A stretch of DNA of 52,896 bases, taken from positions 1 to 52,896 of the forward strand of contig CANRKY010000003.1 in the NCBI GenBank assembly GCA_947631355.1, in the 5' to 3' direction. The position numbers were made by a program, and so were the translations under genes. The DNA is from an uncultured Marvinbryantia sp. (lineage in GTDB: Bacteria > Bacillota > Clostridia > Lachnospirales > Lachnospiraceae). Under the pieces are notes generated by a model. That model did no database searches, was not told the origin of the DNA, and saw nothing but the letters and a program-made list of their open reading frames with translations. The stretch's first letter is position 1. Every line of letters starts with the position of its first letter. Of the stretch, positions 9,164 to 19,785 are shown one piece after another.

Positions 9164-10348
9164 TCAGCATCCCCACACGATCCGCCTGTAATTTTCCCGA
9201 TCCGTGTCCCCCTCAGTGGAGAAACAAAGGATGCGGGACTTTTCATCCAGCCGCAGTTTTTCTTTTAACCGCGCATGCGCCGGATCTGTGAGTATTTCGA
9301 TGGCCAGCCCGAAGGCGGCCGCGCCGCTCTCCCCGGAGACAATTCTCGCGTCCCCGCCCAGAGGATTGCCCAGGATGCGCATCCCCCGCGCGGCCACCGC
9401 GTCCGGCATGGAGATAAAACAGTCTGCGCAGTCCCGCAGGATCTCCCACGCGAGCGGGCTGGGCTCGCCGCAGCAAAGCCCTGCCATGATGGAGCGCATC
9501 TCCCCGGTCACCGCGTGGATCTTTCCATCGTTCGCAGCCGCCGTGCGGTAAAAGCAGTCCGCCTGATCTGGCTCCACGATTACAATGACCGGGCGGTCTT
9601 CCCCGCCAACTGCCGCAAAATACGCGGCAACAGCCGCCGCCATGGAACCCACTCCCGCCTGCAAAAACACGTGGGTGGGCAGTGTGCCGCCCAGCTGCTC
9701 CAGGGCTTCCGCCGCCATGGTGGTGTATCCTTCCATGATGTATCCAGGGATTTCTTCATAGCCCGGCCACGCGGTGTCCTGCACCAGGACCCATCCGTTT
9801 TTCTCACTGTCGGCCTTTGCGAGCCGCACCGTGTCATCGTAATTCAACTCTGTGATCGAGGCATCCGCCCCAAGCGCCCGGATATTCGCCAGCCGCTCCG
9901 CCGCGCTTCCCTTCGGCATATAGACCACGCTTTTCTGTCCCAGGCGGTTTGCCGTCCACGCAATCCCCCGCCCGTGGTTTCCGTCTGTCGCCGTGGCGAA
10001 GGTGAGGCTCCCCAGCTTCTCGCGCACATCCGCGCCTGTCAGCTTCTCAAAGGGCATTTTGGCAAGGTCTGTTCTCAGTTTTTTGGCAATGCAGTTCCCG
10101 ATGGCGTAGCTTCCGCCCAGCACTTTAAACGCGTTCAGCCCGAAGCGTCGGCTCTCGTCCTTCACATGGATGGATGTCACTTTTGCCCACTTTGCCAGCT
10201 CATCCAGCGCGGCCAGCGGCGTTGGCTGATATTCCGGGAAGCTCTCGTGAAAACGCCGCGCCCGTTTTGCCGTCTCCGGCCCGAACCGTTCCACCCGGCC
10301 GGATGGTTTCCCGTTTCCGTCTTGCTTGTATACCGCCTGAATCTTCAT
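9164..10348 (-). CDS. dpaL: Diaminopropionate ammonia-lyase
   Basis: PLP fold type II; KDESRRFGLNAFKVLGGSYAIGNCIA, TATDGNHGRGIAWTA. Confidence 0.88.
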   Translation of the reverse strand: MKIQAVYKQDGNGKPSGRVERFGPETAKRARRFHESFPEYQPTPLAALDELAKWAKVTSIHVKDESRRFGLNAFKVLGGSYAIGNCIAKKLRTDLAKMPFEKLTGADVREKLGSLTFATATDGNHGRGIAWTANRLGQKSVVYMPKGSAAERLANIRALGADASITELNYDDTVRLAKADSEKNGWVLVQDTAWPGYEEIPGYIMEGYTTMAAEALEQLGGTLPTHVFLQAGVGSMAAAVAAYFAAVGGEDRPVIVIVEPDQADCFYRTAAANDGKIHAVTGEMRSIMAGLCCGEPSPLAWEILRDCADCFISMPDAVAARGMRILGNPLGGDARIVSGESGAAAFGLAIEILTDPAHARLKEKLRLDEKSRILCFSTEGDTDRENYRRIVWGC

Positions 10349-10431
10349 ATTTTATACCATGCCTTTTCCCGGCTTTTCCTTTCTTATGGATCTAATGTCT
10401 TTCCCTCTGTTTTCTCAATCATCCTGTTCTT

Positions 10432-11103
10432 TTATGGCCTGCCGTCTATGCGGCCATCACTGATGTGCACCGTGCGCATGGCCCGCTCGGCCAGCGCCTG
10501 GTCGTGTGTGATCATAATGACCGTAATCCCATAGTCGCGGTTCAGCATATCCAGAAGCTGCATCACGTTCTCCCCGGAAGATCGGTCCAGATTTCCGGTG
10601 GGCTCATCGCACAGCAGTATTTCGGGACGATTGATAAGCGCCCGCGCGATGGCAGTTCTCTGCTGCTGCCCGCCGGAAAGCTGCGCGGGCAGATGGTCCA
10701 GGCGATCGGAAAGATCCAGTGTCTCAACAATCCTGGAAAACTGCTGCTCATCCGGCTTCTCCCCCGCAATGTCTTTCGGGAGTAAAATATTTTCCCGCAC
10801 AGACAATTCCGCCACCAGATTGTAAGACTGAAACACAAATCCGATCGTTTTCAGGCGAAACATAGACAGCGCCGTATCGTCCATCTCAAAAATGTTTTTC
10901 CCATCGTAGAGCACTTTTCCTTCTGTGGGGCGATCCAGTCCGCCCAACAGATTCAGGAGCGTTGATTTTCCGCTTCCGGACGCGCCCATCACCGCCAAAA
11001 ACTCTCCTTTTTCCACTGCAAGGTTCGCGTGATCCAGCGCGGTCACCTCCGCCTCGCCCTTCCCGTATTTTTTCGTCAGGTTTTCCGTGATCAAAAATGA
11101 CAT
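10432..11103 (-). CDS. ABC transporter ATP-binding protein (MacB/LolD type)
   Basis: [42 protein letters not shown]. Confidence 0.92.
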   Translation of the reverse strand: MSFLITENLTKKYGKGEAEVTALDHANLAVEKGEFLAVMGASGSGKSTLLNLLGGLDRPTEGKVLYDGKNIFEMDDTALSMFRLKTIGFVFQSYNLVAELSVRENILLPKDIAGEKPDEQQFSRIVETLDLSDRLDHLPAQLSGGQQQRTAIARALINRPEILLCDEPTGNLDRSSGENVMQLLDMLNRDYGITVIMITHDQALAERAMRTVHISDGRIDGRP

Positions 11104-11153
11104 CTTCGATTTCCTTTCCGTATCTGAAAACTTTTCTTCAAATTCTGTACTTC

Positions 11154-14129
11154 TCAGAAATCATCCTTTCGCATCCCGTCCACAATGCTCATCGCGCGCA
11201 TCCGGCGAAGGGGCACAAGCCCAGCCAGAATGTTGATGACGGCCAGGCAGAGAAACGCCGCCGCAATGATGGCCGCCACCGGCTGTTTCCACACCTCAAT
11301 GTAATACGGGAACCGCAGCTGCCAGCACTCTGCCACCCAGCGGCCGGTCGCCTCCTCATAGAAGTACTGGTTATGTGCCTGCTCCTGCCCGAACACATAC
11401 CATTGCGCATACCGCCTCACCATCTCAAAGACCGCGAGGGGCACCGTGGAGGTCAGCGCAGCGAGCAGCGGCCACCGGAACATTCCCCGAATGTAAGATA
11501 CCGTCAGCTTTCTCCGACTCATGCCTACCGCCCGCAGGATCTGCAGGTTGTGCAGATTCCGATTGACCGCGAACTGATAGGAATTGGCCATTCCAAAGCA
11601 CCCCACCACCAGGATCAGCCCGATCATCGATGCAAACACTGTCAGGCTGGACAGATCTTTCATCTTTATCTGACGCTGGATGTCGCTGCGCGAGAGGCTC
11701 TCCACGTCTCCGCTCCTGCCGATGATGGTGTACCACAGGGTTTCAAAGCGATCCTGGCTGGCGTTTTCTTTTAAGTTCACCCGGACATCCGTGTAGCACC
11801 GGTCCGGCAGGCCCCAGACAGGTGCGGCGTCCATGCTGCAGAGAATGTTGCATCCCGGCGAAACATACGGTCCCGTCCCGTTCTTGTGCACGAAACTCTC
11901 CGCATACAAAAGATTCTGCAGGCCAGGGTCATCGATGTATAAAACTGCGCAGACTTCCGCCGTAAATTCTACCTTTTCGCCGAAGGTGTACCCCGCCTGG
12001 TGCGTCAGTGTGCCATCCGAAAAATCATAGTAGAAACTCGGCTTATATCCTTTTGGCATATCGTTGTGTGAAAAATCGTGATTCTCCGCGACCGGATCCG
12101 AGATCACCACATCCGTCATGGTGATGGTATCCCCCGCGGCATAAGGATTTGCCACCTGCACATCCGGATATTCCACGATCACCACCTTCGAGCCGTTCAA
12201 AAGCCCGGCCTCATCCAGCCGGCCCTCCACCACATAAGGCGCGAGATCTTCCAGCAGACCGGCGTCCACCGCCACGCAGGGAAGCTGATACAAAAGGTCG
12301 TCCTTCGCGTAGCCCAGCGCCTCGCGGCTCTTTTCGTTCAGTTCCGCCAGATAATCTTCCGTAGGCGCCTCATTGAGATTGATCCAGAGGCTGCCGAGGG
12401 CATCGCGCAGTTCCTGCGGAATGGTTTTCTCCTGATAGAGCAGCTTCACGCCGGGCATTTTCATCACACCTTCGGCAAAGGCAACGTCCGGGCTTGCCTG
12501 CAGGGCAGCCATATCCTCCCGCGAAATTCCCTCCCCGTGCCGGTTAAAGCACACATTTCCGCACAGGGCGTTGTACAGATTTCTTTCTGCCATATAATCC
12601 ACATCCGCGCTTCCGGCCTCCTGCAGCTGTTGAAGGGCCACCTGATTGTCGCCGTCCGATTTTCCCAGCATAAACGCCGCGCCGAACACAAAGGTCCAGC
12701 CGGTGAGTACGATCAGGAACACCACGCCCCGGTCGCGGTTCAAAAACTTTCCCGTGACTTTCTGCGCGATCCGGGCAGGTCGGGTATGCTTTCGCTTTTT
12801 GCGCTGTTTTTGGATCATTTTGGTCTTTTCCGGAAACAGCATCTCATTGGGCGAAAGACCAATGGCGCGCAGTGCAGGCAGCGCGGCGGCCAGCGCCGAA
12901 AAACACAGTCCCAGCACCCACGGGTACAGATACGGATCCAGACTCATCGCACACGCCACCGGATGCGCCCCAAACGCACTGTAAACATGCGCGCTGCCAA
13001 AGGTGTTCACCGCCTGCAGATAAAGTGCATAGAGCAAAATGCCGGACGCGTAGCCAGCCGCCACACCGGTCGCGGCGAAAAAAAGCGCCTCGCCAAACAA
13101 CATGCGGCGCACGCGTTTCAAAGACATCCCCATACTGCGGAACAGGCCGAACTGCCGCTGCCGATCCAGCATTGCGCCGGACATCACGCCGTACACCGAC
13201 ACAAAAGAGACTGCCAGCACGACCGCCAGAAAAATAGGGATCAGTATGGAGGAATAAAAATCGCGGTATCCCAGGCCCGCATGGGAATTTAAGTCGTCCT
13301 CGGAATGGCCGTTTACTTCCCACCCCCAGCTCACCAGGTTTCCCAGCATGGAAAGATTGTATCCCTCACAGACCACTGCGCCCAGTTCTTCCTCCAGCTC
13401 CACTGCCACCTCATGGGGTTTTCGGGCACTATCGCACTTCAAGAGCGCGGTCATTGACGTCTTTTCCGGAAGGTCTTCTTTGGAGACAAAAAGTTCCGGG
13501 AAATCAATGTCATCTGTGGTGTAGCTTGTGCTCGTAAGAGCGTTTTCCATGGAACGGAAGGGCTCGTTGTACCAGTTGCTGCGCGTATTGTCCAGGATCC
13601 CCGTGATGGTAAATTCTCTGATACCGATGGGAGCACCGTCCAGATCCGTGAGCTCCAGCTCAAACGTTGTGCCTGTCACCGGCGCAACGCCTATGGAAGT
13701 AAAAGAGCTGCGGTAACCGCAGATCTCCCCGGCGCTTTGCGGATAGCGGCCGCCCTGTTCCGGCTCGTAATAAAAGATCTCCTCCGCGCGTTTGCCATCC
13801 AGCGCGCCAAAGCGCACATTCTCGCTGTAGGCTGTCTTTCCGAAGCCCCCATTGTACAGAAGCTCACATTCCGCGATCTCCGGGCAGTTATCCAGAGTAT
13901 GCAAAATATCCCCCGTTGTCAGGGGGATATATAGCTCATAATTGCCCTCGGCGCGCAGGACACTCTCCACCTGTTCCTGACTCGCCGAGCGCGCAAGAAA
14001 CATACCAATGGTCATCGCCATCGTGCTGACTGCAACTGCGCCAAGCAGCGCCGCTGCGCGGCCTTTGTGATGTTTCCAGTATTTTTGTGATAAATTCATT
14101 CTTGTATCCTCTGATGTCAAGACAAACAA
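11154..14129 (-). CDS. FtsX-like ABC transporter permease
   Basis: 991 aa with duplicated FtsX-like TM regions; next to the ATPase. Confidence 0.88.
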   Translation of the reverse strand: MFVLTSEDTRMNLSQKYWKHHKGRAAALLGAVAVSTMAMTIGMFLARSASQEQVESVLRAEGNYELYIPLTTGDILHTLDNCPEIAECELLYNGGFGKTAYSENVRFGALDGKRAEEIFYYEPEQGGRYPQSAGEICGYRSSFTSIGVAPVTGTTFELELTDLDGAPIGIREFTITGILDNTRSNWYNEPFRSMENALTSTSYTTDDIDFPELFVSKEDLPEKTSMTALLKCDSARKPHEVAVELEEELGAVVCEGYNLSMLGNLVSWGWEVNGHSEDDLNSHAGLGYRDFYSSILIPIFLAVVLAVSFVSVYGVMSGAMLDRQRQFGLFRSMGMSLKRVRRMLFGEALFFAATGVAAGYASGILLYALYLQAVNTFGSAHVYSAFGAHPVACAMSLDPYLYPWVLGLCFSALAAALPALRAIGLSPNEMLFPEKTKMIQKQRKKRKHTRPARIAQKVTGKFLNRDRGVVFLIVLTGWTFVFGAAFMLGKSDGDNQVALQQLQEAGSADVDYMAERNLYNALCGNVCFNRHGEGISREDMAALQASPDVAFAEGVMKMPGVKLLYQEKTIPQELRDALGSLWINLNEAPTEDYLAELNEKSREALGYAKDDLLYQLPCVAVDAGLLEDLAPYVVEGRLDEAGLLNGSKVVIVEYPDVQVANPYAAGDTITMTDVVISDPVAENHDFSHNDMPKGYKPSFYYDFSDGTLTHQAGYTFGEKVEFTAEVCAVLYIDDPGLQNLLYAESFVHKNGTGPYVSPGCNILCSMDAAPVWGLPDRCYTDVRVNLKENASQDRFETLWYTIIGRSGDVESLSRSDIQRQIKMKDLSSLTVFASMIGLILVVGCFGMANSYQFAVNRNLHNLQILRAVGMSRRKLTVSYIRGMFRWPLLAALTSTVPLAVFEMVRRYAQWYVFGQEQAHNQYFYEEATGRWVAECWQLRFPYYIEVWKQPVAAIIAAAFLCLAVINILAGLVPLRRMRAMSIVDGMRKDDF

Positions 14130-14168
14130 CTGGCGGGCAAGCCCAGCGGCCCTGCGCGGTCTTTTCCG

Positions 14169-14909
14169 CTATGCCTGCCGGAATCTGCTCAGAAAGTCTT
14201 TTGTCATTTCGTTGGTCGGATGATCGAAGATCTGCTGGGGCGTGCCTTCTTCCTGGATCACGCCGTCCCTCATAAAGATCACCCGCCGGGACACATCCTT
14301 TGCGAACGCCATCTCATGGGTGACAATGATCATGGTCAGGCCCTCTTTTACAAGCTGGCGCATAACCTCCAGCACTTCCCCCACCATCTGCGGATCCAGC
14401 GCGGATGTGGGCTCGTCAAACAGCAGCACCTCCGGCTCCATGGCCAGCGCTCTGGCTATGGCCACACGCTGTTTCTGTCCGCCGGAGATCTGGCGCGGCT
14501 TGGCGTTGATATACTCCGCCATTCCCACCTTTTCCAGGTAGAACATGGCTTTCTTCCGCGCTTCTTCCCTGCTCTTTTTCAATACCTTGATCTGCCCCAC
14601 CATACAGTTTCCCAGCACCGTATGGTTGTTGAACAGATTGAAATTCTGAAATACCATTCCCACCTTGGAGCGGTAGCCGGGCACGTCCACTTTGCGGTCC
14701 GTGATGTCTGTGCCGTGGTAAAGGATGGCTCCCCCGGTGGGTTCCTCCAGCAGATTGATGCAGCGCAGCAGCGTGGACTTTCCGGAACCGGACGGCCCGA
14801 TGATGCTGGTCACATCCTGGGGGTGCACCTCAAAATCGATATCTTTTAAAACCGTGTTTTTTCCAAACACCTTGCTCAAATGATTTACCTGTATGATCGC
14901 TTCACTCAT
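14169..14909 (-). CDS. Polar amino acid ABC transporter ATP-binding protein (GlnQ type)
   Basis: [70 protein letters not shown]; listed ORF extends too far upstream. Confidence 0.92.
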   Translation of the reverse strand: MSEAIIQVNHLSKVFGKNTVLKDIDFEVHPQDVTSIIGPSGSGKSTLLRCINLLEEPTGGAILYHGTDITDRKVDVPGYRSKVGMVFQNFNLFNNHTVLGNCMVGQIKVLKKSREEARKKAMFYLEKVGMAEYINAKPRQISGGQKQRVAIARALAMEPEVLLFDEPTSALDPQMVGEVLEVMRQLVKEGLTMIIVTHEMAFAKDVSRRVIFMRDGVIQEEGTPQQIFDHPTNEMTKDFLSRFRQA

Positions 14910-15693
14910 TTTCGGCCTCCCTCTTTTTAAAAGGATACATCCCGCTGGTGTGCGTGAGGGTATCCGTGGTGGCCAGATCGTAATTGTCCGGGCCGTCCAT
15001 CTTGTTTTCCAGAAGGCGCAGCAGCCTTGAGCACGCAAACGTCATCACAAAGTAAATGACCATGGCGATGGAAAACGCCTCAAAATAAGTATACAGCGCG
15101 CCTGCCACGCTCTTTGTGGCGTAGAACAGTTCCACCACACCGATGGTGGAGAGCACGCAGGTATCCTTGATATTGATGATCAGGTTGTTGCCGATCTGGG
15201 GCATGATGTTGCGCAGCGCCTGAGGCATGATCACGCTGATCATGGTCTGGTAGTGCGTCATGCCAATGGCTTTTGCCCCCTCTGTCTGGCCCGGATCGAT
15301 GGAGATGATTCCGCCTCGCACCGTCTCCGCCATATAGGCGCCGGTGTTGATGGACACAATGAAAAAGGCCGCGAACCACATGGACATGTTAAAATTGAAC
15401 AGCGCAGCCGCCCCGTAATAGATCAGCATGGCCTGGGCCATCATGGGCGTCCCGCGGAAGATCTCCACATACGCGCTTAATATGGCTTTCACCACAGCCA
15501 GAAATACCCGTTTCGCCGTGGAGTCTTTTTTGCTCACCGGAATGGTTTTGATGATCCCCACGATCAGGCCGATCACGCAGCCGATAAAGGTGCCTACAAT
15601 GGCTATCACTAAGCTGTACCAGGCCCCGCGTAAAAACGAGGGGCCATACAGTTCGATCAGGTATGCAATTCTGCCAAAAAATGTGGAAGGCAT
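14902..15693 (-). CDS. Polar amino acid ABC transporter permease (HisM family)
   Basis: [18 protein letters not shown]..., [42 protein letters not shown] loop. Confidence 0.92.
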   Translation of the reverse strand: MPSTFFGRIAYLIELYGPSFLRGAWYSLVIAIVGTFIGCVIGLIVGIIKTIPVSKKDSTAKRVFLAVVKAILSAYVEIFRGTPMMAQAMLIYYGAAALFNFNMSMWFAAFFIVSINTGAYMAETVRGGIISIDPGQTEGAKAIGMTHYQTMISVIMPQALRNIMPQIGNNLIINIKDTCVLSTIGVVELFYATKSVAGALYTYFEAFSIAMVIYFVMTFACSRLLRLLENKMDGPDNYDLATTDTLTHTSGMYPFKKREAENE

Positions 15694-15717
15694 GATTTCC
15701 TCCTGTTATCGTTTTGC

Positions 15718-16560
15718 TTATTCAGACAAAGGCTGTACGGAAATCGCCTCGTCCATCATTGCCGTATAATCATCCACGGTCATCTCCGCGAGCACGCTGT
15801 CGATCGCCTCTTTCAGCTCTGTGTTGCCTTTCTTCATGGAAATACCGATGTTGATCTCCTCCTCGGATACCTCGAAATCGTCATCGCTTCCTGTGAAGTC
15901 CAGGAGCTTGAAATCCGGGTATGCCACACACGCCGCCATACCGGTAGGCATATCGGTCACCACCAGATCGCACGCGTTGTTGTTCAAAGCCACCAGCATA
16001 GCCGGTGCGGATTCCTGTGCCGGAAGGATATTGGCATCCGGGATCTGCGGCAGGCAGACATCATACCACACCGTGTTCAGCTGAGATGTGCAGGTTGCGC
16101 CGGCAAGATCGGCCACGCCCGCCGCATCCGCGTAGTCTCCGTCCGCTTTCACCAGCGAGATGATGGATGCGTAATAGTACGGCTCTGAGAAATCTACCAT
16201 TTCCAGGCGCTCCGATGTGATAGACTGGCCCGCGATCACGCAGTCCACTGTGCCGGACTGTACCGCCGGTACCAGGGAATCCCAGTCGAGCTTCACGATC
16301 TCCAGCTCATAGCCCAGTTCCTCACAGATATGCTTTGCCATCATAACATCGTAGCCATACGCATAGTCCGGGCTGTCCGCAATGGGCACCGCGCCGTTGG
16401 AATCATCCGGCTGTGTCCAGTTGTAGGGCGCATATCCGCACTCCATAGCCACGCGCAGAACTTTGCCTTCCTCCGCGTTGGCCATCGACATCATGCCAAG
16501 CGCCGCCGCCATTGTCATTGCCCCTGTGAGCATTGCTTTTACGATTGTTCTCTTTTTCAT
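15718..16560 (-). CDS. Amino acid ABC transporter substrate-binding protein
   Basis: Signal peptide MKKRTIVKAMLTGAMTMAAALGM; solute-binding family 3 signatures. Confidence 0.9.
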   Translation of the reverse strand: MKKRTIVKAMLTGAMTMAAALGMMSMANAEEGKVLRVAMECGYAPYNWTQPDDSNGAVPIADSPDYAYGYDVMMAKHICEELGYELEIVKLDWDSLVPAVQSGTVDCVIAGQSITSERLEMVDFSEPYYYASIISLVKADGDYADAAGVADLAGATCTSQLNTVWYDVCLPQIPDANILPAQESAPAMLVALNNNACDLVVTDMPTGMAACVAYPDFKLLDFTGSDDDFEVSEEEINIGISMKKGNTELKEAIDSVLAEMTVDDYTAMMDEAISVQPLSE

Positions 16561-16784
16561 GTTCTTCCTCCTCTGCTTTTCCTTCCCGCATCTGCGATAT
16601 GCCCGCATTTGCGGCTCTTTGCGAACATTATACCTATTTCCGGAAAAGAAATCAATGGACAAACCGCATTTGCCTTATAGAAAAAATGGAGTGTATAATT
16701 CATGATCTGCATCATCTGCGGGGTAATCCCGCGGTTATCTGCATAAATGAATCTATTTTTCAAAATATTATAAACGAGAAATTG

Positions 16785-16812
16785 TTGATTTTTCTGCCAC
16801 ACCGTATATAAT
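16785..16812 (+). promoter_or_regulatory. Putative sigma-A promoter of type III TA RNA
   Basis: TTGATT - 16 nt - TATAAT. Confidence 0.6.
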
Positions 16813-16819
16813 AATATTA

Positions 16820-16950
16820 AGCAGCGATGCTTGCCGCTCATTACGGTTAGAATATAATGAACGTGTATGTTTAACTTCCGCGGGTGACGGGGTGCCTGTG
16901 CGCAGAATATCACTCACTTGTCAGGGGCCTGCCATTCGGCGGGCCCTATC
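16820..16950 (+). ncRNA. Candidate antitoxin RNA (ToxI/CptI-like): two hairpin units and an attenuator hairpin
   Basis: Unit 1 TCATTA-CGG-ttAGAATA-TAATGA (16838-16860); unit 2 GGGTGA-CGG-...-AGAATA-TCACTC (16882-16915); then GGGCCTGCC-ATTC-GGCGGGCCC (16925-16946). Confidence 0.55.
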
Positions 16951-16971
16951 TCGTATGAAAGGACTTTAACA

Positions 16972-17421
16972 GTGAAACTCGTATCCATTCACCCTAATTT
17001 ACTCGATATGTATTCCATAGATTCAGAAATCTTATTGAAAACCGGGCGGCCATGTGTCTTGATTGTTCGGTTGGTCTATAAAGAGAAACGATATGATTTT
17101 GCCGTTCCATTGCGCTCAAATATACCTGCTGGATCGCCCAAAAGCCATTATTTTCCATTACCTCCAAGACCATCCACCAAACCTCACAATCGGCATGGGC
17201 TACATTACATAAAAATGTTCCCAGTCACTAAAAATTACCTGGTCCGATACCGGATAGAGGGAAATGCTTCTGCAACCCTATATAAAGCGATTATTGATAA
17301 AAACACAAAGCGAATTGTTAATGAATGTCAGACGTATCTGGACAACTATGCAAATGGCGTTCGACCCCCATATTCCACTAACATTGATCAGCTTTTATCA
17401 ATATTGTTTTCTGGTACATAA
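16972..17421 (+). CDS. Type III toxin-antitoxin toxin, CptN/ToxN-like endoribonuclease
   Basis: (GTG)KLVSIHPNLLDMYS...GRPCVLIVRLVYKEKRYDFAVPLRSNIPAGSPKSHYFPLPPRPSTKPHNRHGLHYIKMFPV...; AAAGGA ribosome-binding site 8 nt before GTG. Confidence 0.75.
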   Translation: MKLVSIHPNLLDMYSIDSEILLKTGRPCVLIVRLVYKEKRYDFAVPLRSNIPAGSPKSHYFPLPPRPSTKPHNRHGLHYIKMFPVTKNYLVRYRIEGNASATLYKAIIDKNTKRIVNECQTYLDNYANGVRPPYSTNIDQLLSILFSGT

Positions 17422-17424
17422 TCA

Positions 17425-18183
17425 TCATTGTTTCTGCATAAATTCCAGCACCAGACGGATCGCCTCCGTGCGCTTATCCGGCCGGAACCCGTGATCCTCG
17501 CCCGGATACACCACAAGCTGCGCATTCCTGTAGACTTCTTTTGCGCGCTCCGAGTATGCCAGCGGCACAACGCTGTCCTGATCGCCGTGTATGATCAGCA
17601 CCCGCCCGGAGTACGCGCCGATCGTTCCAAAAACATCCATCCCGTATACAGACTGGAAGAACCCTCTGCCCAGGGTGTTCCCCCAAAGCTCCAGTTCCTC
17701 CGGGATGTCATTTTTATCCAGAAATTTCCCAGTCCAGTCATCGGGGATGCACAGCGCCGGATAATACATGGCAAGCCCGCTTATTTCCTCCGGCCGCACA
17801 GCTGCTGCCAGCGCGCTCACAAAACCGCCCTGGCTCGCGCCCATCAAAAAGATGTGCTCCCTGTCCACCTTTTCCATAGACTTCACATAATCCAGCACTG
17901 CCAGCAGATCTTCCCGCTCACTGTCGATCGTCATTTCTGTAGTCTTTCCGCTGCTTTTGGAGCGCACCGTGCCGCCGCAGAAATCAAAAGCAATGGCCAG
18001 GAATCCGTGGGAGGCAAAGGTCATGCCCTCCTCCACATAATCTTTGTGAGAGCCATTGTATCCGTGGCTCATGATCACCGCAGGGCATTTTCCCTCCGTG
18101 CCGGGCAGGTACACCTCCCCGTAAATTTTTCTGTTCCCGCAGGGGATGGTCACTCCCACCACGGTTACCGCCTGATCGCTCAT
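17425..18183 (-). CDS. Alpha/beta hydrolase (dienelactone hydrolase/prolyl oligopeptidase-like)
   Basis: PAVIMSHGYNGSHKDY, GASQGGFVSALAAA, IHGDQDSVVP, GEDHGF. Confidence 0.88.
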   Translation of the reverse strand: MSDQAVTVVGVTIPCGNRKIYGEVYLPGTEGKCPAVIMSHGYNGSHKDYVEEGMTFASHGFLAIAFDFCGGTVRSKSSGKTTEMTIDSEREDLLAVLDYVKSMEKVDREHIFLMGASQGGFVSALAAAVRPEEISGLAMYYPALCIPDDWTGKFLDKNDIPEELELWGNTLGRGFFQSVYGMDVFGTIGAYSGRVLIIHGDQDSVVPLAYSERAKEVYRNAQLVVYPGEDHGFRPDKRTEAIRLVLEFMQKQ

Positions 18184-18250
18184 GTTCGTCCCTCCTTATT
18201 TTTGTATATGCCTATTCATCCATGGCAAAAGTTCACCCTGCCGCCCGCCC

Positions 18251-19609
18251 TCATGTAGCCGGCTGTCCCCACTTCTTTAAGCGGCTCCGAAAATATATGA
18301 TAAACAGCAGCGCCGTGCAGATCCAGGAAATCGGGTAGTTCAGCACAATGGTCTGCAGCGACGGCCGCACGGGCACCATCAGGAAGATCCACAGGATACG
18401 GAACAGGCACACTCCAAACATGGTAAGAAGCATGGGAATCATCACGTCTCCCGTGGCGCGCAGTGCCCCGGAAAAAATCTCAATAAAACTGAACACAAAA
18501 TAGCACGGTGCGATAACCCTCATCAGGCTTGCGCCGATGCGCACCACATCCGCATCCTGCGTGAAGATGCCAAACAGCGGCGTGCAGAAGGTCACCAGCG
18601 TGATGCTGATCAGCACCGAAAACGCCTGATGCATCAGCAGGCAGATCCATGTGCCCTTTTTCATCCGGTCATATCGGCCCGCGCCGTAGTTCTGCCCGAT
18701 AAAGGTAGTGATGGAAATTCCAAAAGCGCCGTTGATCATCCAGAAAACAGAATCCAGTTTGCCCTCCGCGGCCCAGGCCGCCGTGGCATCCGTGCCGAAC
18801 CCATTGATCGCCGTCTGGATGATAATATTGGAAAGACTGTACATGACCGACTGAATCCCTCCGGGAAGCCCGATCAGAAGCTGCGACTTTAAGATCCTGC
18901 TCTGAAAAGCGATCTGCTTTAAATCCAGGCGGTAAATATCCTCCGATCGCGTCAGGGCGCGCGTCACAAGAACGGCGCTGAAAACCTGAGAGATGGCCGT
19001 GGCGATCGCCACACCGCCCACGCCCAGGCGCAGTCCAGCTACCATCACAAGATCCAGCACGATATTCAAGAGACAGCAGGCGATCAGATAATACAGCGGG
19101 CGTTTGGAATCTCCCAGCGCTCGCAGGATCCCGGAGCCAATATTATAGATAAACACAAAGGTGATGCTGGAAAAATAAATGCGCAGATAAAGCGCGGAGG
19201 TTTTCATCAGCTCTGCGGGCGTATTCATCAGGCGCAGCATAACCGGCGCCAGCCAGACGCCCAGCACGGTAAACACCAGTCCGCCCACCAGGGAGAACGC
19301 GTAGGCGGTATGTAAAGAATCGTTCAGGTTTTTAGCGTCATTCGCGCCGTAAAACTGAGAGACGATCACGCCTGCTCCGGCGGAAAGCCCGGTAAAAAAG
19401 CCCACCACCAGATTGACCGTCTGCCCGGAAGAACCGCCCACACTGGCCAGTGCCACTTTGCCCACAAAGCGGCCCACGATCACCATATCCACCGTGTTGT
19501 ATAATTGCTGAAAAAAAGTACCTAACAAAATGGGAAAGAAAAAAGCAAGAAGCTGTTTCCAGATCACGCCTTCCGTAATGGAACGCCCTGCGCTTTTTGC
19601 TTTTGGCAT
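18251..19609 (-). CDS. MATE family efflux transporter
   Basis: 12-TM protein; PILLGTFFQQLYNTVDMVIVGRFVGKVALASVGGS. Confidence 0.92.
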   Translation of the reverse strand: MPKAKSAGRSITEGVIWKQLLAFFFPILLGTFFQQLYNTVDMVIVGRFVGKVALASVGGSSGQTVNLVVGFFTGLSAGAGVIVSQFYGANDAKNLNDSLHTAYAFSLVGGLVFTVLGVWLAPVMLRLMNTPAELMKTSALYLRIYFSSITFVFIYNIGSGILRALGDSKRPLYYLIACCLLNIVLDLVMVAGLRLGVGGVAIATAISQVFSAVLVTRALTRSEDIYRLDLKQIAFQSRILKSQLLIGLPGGIQSVMYSLSNIIIQTAINGFGTDATAAWAAEGKLDSVFWMINGAFGISITTFIGQNYGAGRYDRMKKGTWICLLMHQAFSVLISITLVTFCTPLFGIFTQDADVVRIGASLMRVIAPCYFVFSFIEIFSGALRATGDVMIPMLLTMFGVCLFRILWIFLMVPVRPSLQTIVLNYPISWICTALLFIIYFRSRLKKWGQPAT

Positions 19610-19733
19610 GGATTATTCCTCCTTTGGAATCCGGCTGGTATTTATTGAAAATCATGTCTCACTGTCTAAAGAGCATACTACACTTTGGAAAGATATGCAA
19701 CGGATTTTTCATTCCTGCATTGACATTCCTGCA

Positions 19734-19762
19734 TTGACATTGTAACGGGCAACCGATATAAT
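19734..19762 (+). promoter_or_regulatory. Consensus sigma-A promoter for the HTH gene
   Basis: TTGACA - 17 nt - TATAAT. Confidence 0.8.
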
Positions 19763-19785
19763 AAAAATAACAGAGGTGATAGAAA

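Noticed and set aside
16918-16971. Upstream ATG start of the type III toxin ORF (MSGACHSAGPISYERTLT...)
   Set aside because: These codons lie in the attenuator hairpin; the GTG at 16972 has a good ribosome-binding site and matches the family N-terminus KLV.
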